Shown piece after piece: positions 8,179-15,989 of a stretch of 64,000 nucleotides of DNA. Within the stretch, counting starts at the first letter, position 1; every line of letters begins with the position of its first letter. The DNA comes from Methylobacterium nodulans ORS 2060. Lineage in GTDB: Bacteria > Pseudomonadota > Alphaproteobacteria > Rhizobiales > Beijerinckiaceae. Under the pieces are notes generated by a model. That model was not told where the DNA came from, did no database searches, and saw only the letters and a program-made list of their open reading frames with translations. Location of the stretch: the NCBI RefSeq assembly GCF_000022085.1, contig NC_011894.1:2693501-2757500 (forward strand), written 5' to 3'. Position numbers and translations under genes: made by a program.

Positions 8179-9999
8179 TCACCCCAGCACGAACATCTGG
8201 TATTCGCGCGGGCGTTCGGTCGGGTGGAACAGGGCGGCGCCGGTCGCCATTGCCAGCGTGACCAGCCCGTCGATGCGCCCGCGCGAGCGGGCCTTGTCGA
8301 AGGCGCGATTGCCCTGGCCGTCGCAGTCGACCTGGGCGTTGGCCGCGCAGGCATAGGTCACCGGCGAGGCGGCGATGGTGATCGTGCCGGTGAGGATCTT
8401 GTCCTCGAGCTGCTCGATGGAGCGGGGCATCACCAGCTGGCGGTCCTCGAACGCGACCCGCTTGCCCTGGCCGTGCGCGACGAGCTTCAGCCCCGCGCCG
8501 GGCGGCTCCTCCGGGCCGCGGTAGCGCCAGACCGCCAGGCCGATCGCCTCGCAGGCGGCGATGAAGTCGGCCATGCCGGCCGGATCGAAGGCCAGGAACT
8601 GCACCTCGTGCTCGGCGACCAGCCGGGCGACCTGGGCCGCCACGAAGGTCTTGTCGATCACCGCGCCCGGAACGGCGACCAAGCCCGTCTCCTCAGGCCT
8701 CTCCGCCCACTGGTCATAGGGCGCCTGATCGGCCCGGGCCCGGTCGGCCAGCCCCTCGCGCGTGGTCCAGTACCAGGTCTTGGCACAGAGGTGCCCGTCC
8801 GCGCCGGCCCACACCGCCGTGAGGGCGGTGAGGTCGTTCTTCTTGGACAGGTCCAGCCCCAGCCAGCACGGCCGCCCCTTCAAGGCCTCCTCGTCCACCG
8901 TGCCCTGCACCGCGGCCCAGGCCTCCTCGGCGATCCAGAACGCGGTGGCGCCGATCGGGATGCCGAAGTAGAGCCGCTTCACCGACAGGGCAGTGGAGAG
9001 CAGCTGCCGGGCGGTGTTGACCTCGCCCCGGATGTTCTCCAGCGGGAAGGTCACGCCCAGCGCCGGCAGCGCCTTCGGCCAGCAGGCCTCATTGTCGAAC
9101 ACGCTCTCGCGGTCGGCTACATCGACCCGGGCGATGAGGGCGAACGCCTCGTCGTCCCTAATCTCGCCCGTGGCGACCTTCTGGTAGAACTCCGAATAAT
9201 CCGTGCCGACGATCTGGGTGGAGGCGGGCGTGTTGGTGCCCAACAGCATGATCGCGTCGCCCGGCATCTTGGCGATGGCCCGCTTCCAGGTCTCGATCGC
9301 CGTGTTCTGCTTGAACTCGTGGATCTCGTCGGCCAGCACCGCGGTCGGCCGCGGGCCGGAGATGGCCTCACCATTGGCCAGCGATTGGAACTTCGAGCCG
9401 GTCGCCGGGTGCTCGATTTTCCAGGCGTTGTCGAGCTCGCCCCGGATGACCACCTGCTCGCGGCTCTCCAGGCTGTCGGTCTCGTCGTCGCCGCCCGGGA
9501 TCGGCGCGCGGCACATCGCGACCGCGTCCTTGAACAGCACGTTGGCGGTCGCCCGGTCCTGGCCGATGGCGTAGATCTCCGACCGGGCCACGCCGTAATA
9601 GCCCATCAGGTAGAGCCCGATCGCGGCCATCAGGGGCGACTTGGCCTGGCCCTTGCCGGTCTCCAGCCAGCCGGTGCGGAAGCGCATCCGGCCGCTGTCC
9701 GTGCGCCAGCCGAACAAGGAGCCGATCACGAAGGTGTGCCAGGGCAGCGGCTGGAAGGGCTGGCCGGCCTTGGTGCCGGCCGTGATGGTGAGCACCGCCG
9801 GGAAGAACCCGAGCGCGTGCGCCGCCCGGTCCGGCCGCCAGTGCAACCCCCGCGCCGGTCCGTCGCGCAGGTCGCGCAGGTGCCGCTCGGCGGCATGGCG
9901 CACGAGCTCGCCTGCTATCTGCCGGCCCACAACGACCTCCTCCGCCCAAGCCGTAACCGGGTCAGCGGGCGACCGGCTTGAGGTAGGCGTCCGCCGCAC
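8179..9999 (-). CDS. Terminase large subunit
   Basis: 606 residues with GTG start at 9999. Residues 12-45 (DPVTAWAEEVV...ERHLRDL) match the N-terminus of HK97-type TerL. The ATPase has Walker A GKGQAKS at 115-121 and Walker B AVLADEIHEF at about 219-229. The RNase H-like nuclease has GLDLSKKNDL (Asp 383) and AFDPAG (Asp 472). It packages concatemeric DNA through the portal. It overlaps the small-subunit gene by 38 bases. A GTG at 9930 has a better Shine-Dalgarno sequence but would remove conserved residues. Confidence 0.93.
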   Translation of the reverse strand: MRRTPTSSRSPADPVTAWAEEVVVGRQIAGELVRHAAERHLRDLRDGPARGLHWRPDRAAHALGFFPAVLTITAGTKAGQPFQPLPWHTFVIGSLFGWRTDSGRMRFRTGWLETGKGQAKSPLMAAIGLYLMGYYGVARSEIYAIGQDRATANVLFKDAVAMCRAPIPGGDDETDSLESREQVVIRGELDNAWKIEHPATGSKFQSLANGEAISGPRPTAVLADEIHEFKQNTAIETWKRAIAKMPGDAIMLLGTNTPASTQIVGTDYSEFYQKVATGEIRDDEAFALIARVDVADRESVFDNEACWPKALPALGVTFPLENIRGEVNTARQLLSTALSVKRLYFGIPIGATAFWIAEEAWAAVQGTVDEEALKGRPCWLGLDLSKKNDLTALTAVWAGADGHLCAKTWYWTTREGLADRARADQAPYDQWAERPEETGLVAVPGAVIDKTFVAAQVARLVAEHEVQFLAFDPAGMADFIAACEAIGLAVWRYRGPEEPPGAGLKLVAHGQGKRVAFEDRQLVMPRSIEQLEDKILTGTITIAASPVTYACAANAQVDCDGQGNRAFDKARSRGRIDGLVTLAMATGAALFHPTERPREYQMFVLG

Positions 10000-10393
10000 G
10001 GGCCGTCCTCGCTCTCCGCTCGACCTTCGCCGCCTTGCCGCGGCGCACCGGCGCGAGGCCGAGCTCGGCCTCCAGCACCCGAATCGCCTCGTCCGCCTTC
10101 GTCATCACCGACCAATACGGATTCCACTGGCCGGTCTTGGCGCGCGTCGCCCGCAGGATCGCGCCATGCTCGGCCACATGCCGGCTCGCGCGCTCGTACT
10201 GGATGCGCATCTCGACCAGCCGCTTGATGGCGTGGCCGTTGCTGACCGACAGGGTGCCCCGCTCGCCCATCTCGCGGACGATGTGGCCCCACTGCTCATG
10301 CGCGAACGCAATGTCGAGTTCATCGGCGTAGGCCTGAGACCAGTCGGGCTCGGCCGGCGCGCCGTCACCGCCGGGAATTGCTGCCAGTGTCAA
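9962..10393 (-). CDS. Terminase small subunit, P27 family
   Basis: 143 residues from a TTG at 10393 that has GGAGA six bases upstream. The protein is helical with the P27/Terminase_4 character (FAHEQWGHIVREMGERGTLS, ELGLAPVRRGKAAKV). The small subunit binds the packaging site and loads the large subunit, whose gene follows directly. The frame is open further upstream to 10570, but that extension overlaps the preceding small gene and contains a C9G7 tract, so it is not included. Confidence 0.75.
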   Translation of the reverse strand: MTLAAIPGGDGAPAEPDWSQAYADELDIAFAHEQWGHIVREMGERGTLSVSNGHAIKRLVEMRIQYERASRHVAEHGAILRATRAKTGQWNPYWSVMTKADEAIRVLEAELGLAPVRRGKAAKVERRARTARAADAYLKPVAR

Positions 10394-10529
10394 CCGTCTT
10401 CTCCGTAGGAGATGGCCGACATCCCCCCGTTCAATTTTTGCTTCCGGTGCGAACGCAGCGGGGGCGACCGGTGCAGTCCGAATGCCCCTGAACTTTCGAC
10501 CACCCCCCCCCGGGGGGGTATCAGTCCCC

Positions 10530-10802
10530 TCAGGGCCGGGCGCGGCGGTCTGCATCCCGCTCCCGACCACGCGGGTTGATCTCGGCGAGATCCATCACCG
10601 TCGCATCCCGCCAGAACGTGTCGGCGCCCTGCGCCCCCACATCGCGCTGGCCCCGCGGCGGCACCTTCGGATAGAGCGGCTCTGGGGATCTCACCTCGAC
10701 CTGCATCACGACACGGCCGAACCAGCCCGGTCTGCCGCGCACGCGGCCGGTGAGATGCCGGGCCTGTAGCTCGGCTCGCGAGTGCCAGCGCCGCTCGGCC
10801 AT
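10530..10802 (-). CDS. Hypothetical small phage protein
   Basis: 90 residues, starting MAERRWHSRAELQARHLTG. The second half contains FWRDATVMDLAEI, a motif seen in small proteins next to terminase genes. Four bases separate it from the HNH gene and it precedes the terminase small subunit. No function is known; possibly an accessory of packaging, by position only. Confidence 0.55.
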   Translation of the reverse strand: MAERRWHSRAELQARHLTGRVRGRPGWFGRVVMQVEVRSPEPLYPKVPPRGQRDVGAQGADTFWRDATVMDLAEINPRGRERDADRRARP

Positions 10803-10805
10803 CGA

Positions 10806-11168
10806 TCAGCTCCGGTTCCACGGATGCAGCGGGTCGCGCGGGCGCCCGTCCGGGGTGACGCCGGGCACATAGCCCCGGCGCTCCTGCCTCTGCTTGAGGC
10901 GGTCATGGCAGGGAGCGCAGAGGGACTGCCGCTCGCCATGCCAGAACAGATGCTCGTCCCCTCGGTGAGGCTGGATGTGATCGCAGATGGAGGCCGCCAC
11001 CGGGCGCTCATCGGTGGAGCACATCGCGCAGAGGGGATGCTCCCTCAGCTGGGCCTTGGCGAGGCGGCGCCAGCGGGCGGTCCAGTACCAGTGACGCCAA
11101 GGCTGATCGGCCGTGCGGTGCGCGTCGGACCTACGGCTCCGGGCCTTCTCGGCTGCGCTCTTATCCAT
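10806..11168 (-). CDS. HNH endonuclease
   Basis: 120 residues with the HNH/McrA layout: a first zinc pair CAMC, the catalytic segment around CDHIQPHRGD, and a second pair CAPCH near LKQRQ. HNH nucleases next to terminase in HK97-like phages stimulate the specific cleavage of DNA at cos or pac sites during packaging. The start ATG overlaps the TAA of the small membrane-protein gene upstream. Confidence 0.9.
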   Translation of the reverse strand: MDKSAAEKARSRRSDAHRTADQPWRHWYWTARWRRLAKAQLREHPLCAMCSTDERPVAASICDHIQPHRGDEHLFWHGERQSLCAPCHDRLKQRQERRGYVPGVTPDGRPRDPLHPWNRS

Positions 11169-11301
11169 GGCGCAACTGAACGCCCGCCAGGATCTTGCCG
11201 GCCGTCACGAGGCTGATCGCAGTCGAGAACACTGCGAACATGCTGCCGAGCATGGTGAGAAGCGCACGGGCTAGGCCAATGACTCCAGTGTAGCCGGACA
11301 T
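11161..11301 (-). CDS. Small single-pass membrane protein (46 aa)
   Basis: An ATG at 11301 preceded by AGGGGGA at good spacing opens a 46-codon frame whose TAA overlaps the ATG of the HNH gene (ATGGATAA), strong evidence for coupled translation. The protein has one hydrophobic helix of about 25 residues (LARALLTMLGSMFAVFSTAI) and a short basic tail. It is the first gene of the late block. It could be a holin-like or signalling peptide, but size and a single helix do not decide this. Confidence 0.65.
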   Translation of the reverse strand: MSGYTGVIGLARALLTMLGSMFAVFSTAISLVTAGKILAGVQLRHG

Positions 11302-11737
11302 CGGCTAATCCCCCTGAGCGGTGGCGGTCGATAGCCCAACGTGCATCATGAATGCTGCTCTCTGATCACTGCAGCCAACTTTGCGGAGGGCGGCAGGTCG
11401 AGTGGCTAGCCTCCTGGTCACCCGACCTGCTCTCACAAGCCGACCTGCTACTGCCTCTCTCGACACAGTCCCTGGCCGTAGATCTCGCAGGGCGGTGAGA
11501 CGGGCTGGCCCGCAGACACTTCGCGACAGAGCCGTCCGCGTCGGGCTTGGTGATAATGCGGCCGGTGGAGGCCCAGCACACGCAGATGGTCTGCGGCACG
11601 GGCGTGCGGCCCCGCATCCTCGTCATCCGAACACGTGAAAAAGCCCCGACACGATCGCTCGCGCGGGGCTGCTAACCAATGCATCCGCACGGCGTGGTTG
11701 CAAAATTGCAACAACGACCGTGCGCAGCTGCAAGGTC
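11302..11737 (-). other. Leader between NusG-like gene and late genes
   Basis: No protein gene can be supported here; two frames are open on the minus strand but both are Arg/Ser/Cys-rich and lack ribosome-binding sites. The stretch holds an intrinsic terminator at its upstream end (11638-11670) and then about 340 bases of untranslated leader before the first late gene. No clear ops-like element was seen by eye. Confidence 0.5.
11638..11670 (-). terminator. Intrinsic terminator after the NusG-like gene
   Basis: Read on the minus strand, AGCCCCG and CGGGGCT form a 7-bp stem around a 15-base loop, followed at once by TTTTT. It lies about 70 bases after the stop of the NusG-like gene and before all late genes, so it would separate early from late transcription unless antiterminated. 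Confidence 0.7.
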
Positions 11738-12259
11738 TCATGTGGCAGCCAGCCTGTCAACGTCGACGCTGAGGACATGCTTCTTGCCGAACGCCTTCAG
11801 CAGCACGGCAATGCGCCGGCCCTCCGGGGCGCGCATCACCTCGCCGATCAGGCCCTGCCAGAGCTCGTCGCGGATCCGCACCTTGTCGCCCACCGCAAGC
11901 TGCGGTCGCGGGCGGTCGTACGCGCCCATCTCGTCAGCTGCGATCAGCATCTTCATCATCCACGGCGGCAGCTCGGTCGGAGCCTCGCCCGTCGTGACGA
12001 GCGCGCGGACGCCAGGCACCCGCAGGATGTCCCGCCAGGATTGCTCCGGCCGCTTGCCAACGAAGGCGTAGCCAGGGAACACTGGACGCCGCACGAGCCG
12101 CTTGCCGCTAGAAGCTTGCCGCACGACAGCCGTGCGGCCCGGGGCCAGCGTGGCGAAGCCGGCCTGCTGCAGCCACTCGCAGGCCCGATACTCCCCGTGA
12201 CCGGCCACGGACGCGGCGTAGTAGGTCAGAGACGGGTCGTAAGCGGGGGCGGTGCTCAC
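11738..12259 (-). CDS. Phage-encoded NusG-like transcription factor
   Basis: 173 residues from GTG 12259 (GGAG six bases upstream). An NGN domain occupies roughly residues 10-110 (YYAASVAGHGEYRACEWL at the start, then RRPVFPGYAFV and the region around VPGVRALV), and a KOW domain follows (VGDKVRIRDELWQGLIGEV...RIAVLLKAFGKKHVLSVD). NusG/RfaH paralogues bind RNA polymerase at the clamp and suppress pausing or termination. Placement directly before a terminator and the late genes suggests a role as late antiterminator; that role is inference. Confidence 0.85.
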   Translation of the reverse strand: MSTAPAYDPSLTYYAASVAGHGEYRACEWLQQAGFATLAPGRTAVVRQASSGKRLVRRPVFPGYAFVGKRPEQSWRDILRVPGVRALVTTGEAPTELPPWMMKMLIAADEMGAYDRPRPQLAVGDKVRIRDELWQGLIGEVMRAPEGRRIAVLLKAFGKKHVLSVDVDRLAAT

Positions 12260-12327
12260 GGTGCTCTCCAGGGTGCTCAACGTGGGGGAGATGAGGCGGC
12301 CGGACGCATTCCGGCCGCCCCGGCACA

Positions 12328-12750
12328 TCAGGCGGCCTTCGCCTCAGCTCGCCGGCCGAGGCCGAACTGCTTCGCCAGCTCGGAGCGCTGGGCCGCGTAG
12401 TTCGCGGCAACGATCGGATAGTCGATCGGCAGTCCCCACTTGGCCCGGTACTGCTCGGGCGTGAGGCCGCGGGTCGACAGATGCCGCTTCATGGACTTGT
12501 ACGGGCGGCCGTCCTCCAGGCTGATGATCGCGTCGGGCGTGACGGTCTTCCTGATCGGCACCGGCGGGACGAGCGCCGGCGCCTCGGGCTCGGAAGGCTT
12601 GCCAAGGGCTGCGAGCGCGCCGTGCACCGACACGATGAGCGCGGGCAGTTCCGCGGCAGGGACGGCGTTGTGGGTGACGTAGCCGGCGACGATGCGGCTG
12701 GTGAGGCCGGCGAGATCCAGAGCCGGTGGGGTGGTCGGGGTGTCGTTCAT
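12328..12750 (-). CDS. Ros/MucR-family transcriptional regulator
   Basis: 140 residues. The C-terminal part (SLEDGRPYKSMKRHLSTRGLTPEQYRAKWGL..., quoted here in part) is the Ros/MucR DNA-binding domain, and the helical N-terminus is the usual oligomerisation region. The zinc-finger cysteines of Ros (CxxC before the KSLKRHL helix) are replaced by Ser and Asp, as in zinc-free MucR/Ml relatives. Rhizobial MucR proteins are H-NS-like global silencers of AT-rich DNA. The ribosome-binding site AGGAGAT is clear. Coupled with the NusG-like gene downstream, it may regulate phage or host genes. Confidence 0.88.
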   Translation of the reverse strand: MNDTPTTPPALDLAGLTSRIVAGYVTHNAVPAAELPALIVSVHGALAALGKPSEPEAPALVPPVPIRKTVTPDAIISLEDGRPYKSMKRHLSTRGLTPEQYRAKWGLPIDYPIVAANYAAQRSELAKQFGLGRRAEAKAA

Positions 12751-13076
12751 CGTGACATCTCCTAAGTTGTTGATCTCATTACGTTTCCCGCTTTTCCCGA
12801 ATTTTTCCCGCGCTCGACACCTCCTAAGTTATTGATCTGATTGTCTTTCCCGTTTTCCCGTTTTTTCCAGGAGTAGAGGAGATACTAAGGGGGTGATTTT
12901 CGTGCGGGATCACGGGTCTCCAAGGCTCTCTCACGCGTGCGCGCACGCGCGTTGTATCTTCTCCGGGGCTGGAAAAAGCGGGAAAACGGGAAACTCTTGT
13001 GGATCAATCACTTGATCCAATCCGTTTCCGGGAAAATCGCGGGAAAACCGGGAAAACCGCCTATCCGGGGGTCGCG
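12751..13076. other. Intergenic repeat region, candidate replication origin
   Basis: No gene is seen. The region carries four clusters of a G3A3-type motif in mirrored orientation: TTTCCCG copies at 12784-12810 and 12846-12868, and GGGAAA copies at 12971-12993 and 13030-13059. Between them is the palindrome GCGTGCGCGCACGC (12935-12948). The left two clusters lie in a tandem duplication of about 62 bases. The position beside the primase-helicase gene and the iteron-like layout suggest an origin of replication or an operator for the flanking genes. Confidence 0.45.
12755..12868 (-). repeat. Imperfect tandem duplication of the mucR-like leader
   Basis: Two units offset by 62 bases share the core CTCCTAAGTT-TTGATCT followed by two or three TTTCCC copies. 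On the minus strand the first unit provides the AGGAG ribosome-binding site of the MucR-like gene; the second unit repeats that leader, including an even better AGGAGG, but is not followed by an ATG. Confidence 0.65.
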
Positions 13077-15989
13077 TCATGAGGCGAACCTCCCCTTTCC
13101 CGGATAATCGACGATATTGGTGAAGACTTCGCGACCGAAGTCGGGGCGCTTGAGCGCGTAGGCCTGCACCTTGCCGAGCCCTCTGACGTACCGGAGATAG
13201 GGGCGGCCATCCTTCTCCTCCTTGAACAGCAACGCGTTCCGGCGCAGCACGCCGGCCGTCGCCTCTTCCGTCATGACGTTGCCCGCGGCTGCGCGGAGCT
13301 TCTCCCGCAGCACGTAGACGGCATCCTCATCGAACCAGCCCTCCGCCTCCCGCGGCCCGCCTCCGCTCGCGCCGACTTCCCGCAGGGTGACGTTCCAGCG
13401 TTGCACGACCCAGGCGCGCAGGTTGGCGACGACCTGCTCCTCGGGATCCAGGGCCCGCGCATCGCTCGAGTGCATGAATTGGTTCCACGCCCAGGCCACC
13501 GCCGCCGCGACCGGCGTCTCGGCCGGCAGGAGGCGGTAGCTCACCGCCAGTTCGCCGGCACGGCGCAGAAGGGCGAAGGGAATCGCGGCCCGCATCTGCG
13601 TGCTGTCGGCTGCGGTCCCGGCGATCCGCTTCGCATCGGCCATGATCCGCTCGCGGAGAGAGACGGGATCTCGGTGCGCGCCATCGGCGACGAGAGCGCG
13701 CACGAAAGCCGGACCCGCATGGCCGAAGTTGCGGTCAATGGCGGCGATGCGATCCAGCGTCGGCCGGTCGACGGAACGGTTGACGGAGGTGACGTCGACA
13801 TCCGCGAAGCGCGCCGCCATGCCGGCGACCCACTCCGCGCGCTCGTCGGTCTTGACCTTCTCCTCCAGCGAGCATTCCGCCGACAGGATCGCAAAGGTGG
13901 ACCAAGTGTAGCTCTCGCGCAGCGTGGCGTCCGCGGTCATGCGCCGGCGCCCGACCCCACCCGCGAAGGTGTAGATCATCCGCGCGACCTCGGCGCCCGT
14001 GACATGCGCGAGCTCATCGAGGGACAAGACGGTGCCGCTCGAGCGCGCGGCGAGCGCTTCCATGGCGTTCACCGTCGACTTGGCGGACTGCGCGAGGCCG
14101 GGCTTGCGGATGTCCGGCGTCGACCAGGCCGAGACCGCGATCTTCTGCGCCGTACTCTTCCCGCTCGACGACAAGCCAGAGAGGTTCAGGCCGCAGGTGT
14201 CGAGCCCGGTCAGCGAGACGAGCGGCCCAGCGAACGCCGCGCAGGCCCCGAGCGTCCAGTGCTCGCAGGCTTCGACATTGATGGCGGCCTCGACCGCATC
14301 CGCCCAGCCGGGCAAGCTGCCCGAAGCCGCGACCGACGGCGGCATCCTGGTCGAGACGGACAGCTCGTAGGCGGAGCCCTCGGGAGTGCCGATCACCTCG
14401 CCGCCGGGGCAGACGAAGAAGGGATCGGCGAGGTCGGGAAGTTCGTGCCAGCCCGGCTGCGACACGACCAGGATCTCGACCTTCGGGTCGGCCGCCTTGA
14501 GCGCCCGCACGGCGATGTGCTCGCCGTCGTCCTCGGTGCGCAGCCCGGCCGCGAACAGGAGGGCGCGGATTTCCCCGGCACCCTGCCGGGCGAGATCGCC
14601 GCGCTCGATGTCGATGTAGCGGGGCCGCCCGCTCATGTCCTCGACGGCGATCCGCAGCCCGTAGGCGTCCTCACGGTCGAGGTAGCGGATCCGGGCCGTC
14701 ATCCCGAAGGGGGTCGCGACCGGCACGGCTACGGTGGCGGCGGCGGCGTCGCGCCGCTTCGCGGGGACCTCCTTGTGCACCATGACGCGGCCGCGATGCC
14801 GCTCGTAGAACAGCGGCGGCGAGGCGAGGCGGGGCAGCGGATAGAGCGCCGCGATGCGGTCGATCTCCGCGTCGCCGCAGCTCTCGTCCGCGGCTGCGTC
14901 GGCTTGATCGGCTCCGGACCCGCCTACGCGGCGCTGGCGTCGCCGCTCGTCGCGGGCGGCACGCGCCCACACCTCGGACAGGTCGCGCGGGCGTCGCATC
15001 CCGGCCCGCAACCCCGATTCGATCGTATCGAGGACGGATTTCAGCCCATCGTCTCCGACTAGGCCGCAGGCCTCCGCGGCGCTCCGCAGCGCCTCCCGCA
15101 CCTCGCCCTCGACCAGCGCGCCCGCGGCGACGAGACCTCCGAGCTTGAGCGCGGCGGCGTTGAGCGCGTTGTTGCGCCCTCCGCTCGGCGCCGCTGCGAC
15201 CGCCGCGACCTCCTTGTCGAGTGCGGCGCGGCCGTAGCGCACCACCGCCTCGTCCCCGTCCAGCAGCACCTGGGCAGGGTCGATGCTGTCCGTCGGTCGC
15301 GGCACCCAGGGACCGCGTGAGGCAGCCTCGGCCTGCGCGTCGCGAGCGGCTCGGGCCTCCTCCTTGCGCATCAGGCGCAGCAACGCCTCGGTCGGCGGGC
15401 TCAGCCCGTCCTCGGGTCCGGGGCACCACGTGTAGGCTCGGCCGTCCTCGCGCACCGAAGGCGGGACGATGACGTAGCCGCCTTCGCCGCGCACATCGAT
15501 CGCCGCGCCCTTGGCCTTGCGCCCATCGGCCCGCGTCGCACCCTCAGCAGGCGGGATGAAGAGAGCGGGGCAGATGTTCGCGCCGTTCGCGATCGGCGCA
15601 TCGGGATCGGCGCGGAACCACAGGTGCAGCCCGCCCGAGCCGGTCTCGGCAATGGCGGTCTCCGGAATCCCGCCGACGTGCTCGCGCAGCCGCTCCAGGT
15701 AGGCGGCGCCCGTGATCACGGCCGGATCGCCGAGGTCGAGGTCGAGCACGTTGCCGGTGCGCGCGCCGGTCGGGATCCCGATCATGGCGCGCGGGTGCTT
15801 CGCCCACCACGCCCGGATCTGCGCCTCGTCGGTGGTGGCGAGGTGGAGGCCTCCGTCCTTCGCGCCAGGCGCGCTCTCCTTGCGGGTGAGCGGCTGCTTC
15901 GTCGTCGGCGAGCACGGGAACACGGGCCAACCGCGGATGGCATAGTCGAGCGCCGCGAGCAGAAGGGGATTGTCGGTTGGCGCCGTCAT
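13077..15989 (-). CDS. Bifunctional primase-polymerase / DUF927 helicase
   Basis: 970 residues. Residues 5-200 are a prim-pol (PF09250-type) domain with acidic residues in VLDLDLGDP (81-89) and the SGGLHLWF strand at 118-125. Residues about 430-760 are a DUF927 helicase-like domain with Walker A GLSSSGKST (605-613) and Walker B TVLSLDEL (653-660). Such fusions initiate phage and plasmid DNA replication by priming and unwinding. The four-base overlap with the RecD-like gene upstream and the repeat-rich region downstream define the replication module. Confidence 0.9.
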   Translation of the reverse strand: MTAPTDNPLLLAALDYAIRGWPVFPCSPTTKQPLTRKESAPGAKDGGLHLATTDEAQIRAWWAKHPRAMIGIPTGARTGNVLDLDLGDPAVITGAAYLERLREHVGGIPETAIAETGSGGLHLWFRADPDAPIANGANICPALFIPPAEGATRADGRKAKGAAIDVRGEGGYVIVPPSVREDGRAYTWCPGPEDGLSPPTEALLRLMRKEEARAARDAQAEAASRGPWVPRPTDSIDPAQVLLDGDEAVVRYGRAALDKEVAAVAAAPSGGRNNALNAAALKLGGLVAAGALVEGEVREALRSAAEACGLVGDDGLKSVLDTIESGLRAGMRRPRDLSEVWARAARDERRRQRRVGGSGADQADAAADESCGDAEIDRIAALYPLPRLASPPLFYERHRGRVMVHKEVPAKRRDAAAATVAVPVATPFGMTARIRYLDREDAYGLRIAVEDMSGRPRYIDIERGDLARQGAGEIRALLFAAGLRTEDDGEHIAVRALKAADPKVEILVVSQPGWHELPDLADPFFVCPGGEVIGTPEGSAYELSVSTRMPPSVAASGSLPGWADAVEAAINVEACEHWTLGACAAFAGPLVSLTGLDTCGLNLSGLSSSGKSTAQKIAVSAWSTPDIRKPGLAQSAKSTVNAMEALAARSSGTVLSLDELAHVTGAEVARMIYTFAGGVGRRRMTADATLRESYTWSTFAILSAECSLEEKVKTDERAEWVAGMAARFADVDVTSVNRSVDRPTLDRIAAIDRNFGHAGPAFVRALVADGAHRDPVSLRERIMADAKRIAGTAADSTQMRAAIPFALLRRAGELAVSYRLLPAETPVAAAVAWAWNQFMHSSDARALDPEEQVVANLRAWVVQRWNVTLREVGASGGGPREAEGWFDEDAVYVLREKLRAAAGNVMTEEATAGVLRRNALLFKEEKDGRPYLRYVRGLGKVQAYALKRPDFGREVFTNIVDYPGKGRFAS

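Noticed and set aside
8224..9981. 585-codon plus-strand frame
   Set aside because: Fully antisense to the terminase large subunit, whose motifs are unambiguous.
10394..10570. N-terminal extension of the terminase small subunit
   Set aside because: It overlaps the preceding small gene and crosses a C9G7 tract, while the TTG at 10393 has an ideal ribosome-binding site.
11302..11637. Search for an ops-like recruitment element for the NusG paralogue
   Set aside because: No GGCGGTAG-type sequence was seen on the transcribed strand, so a specific recruitment site is not claimed.
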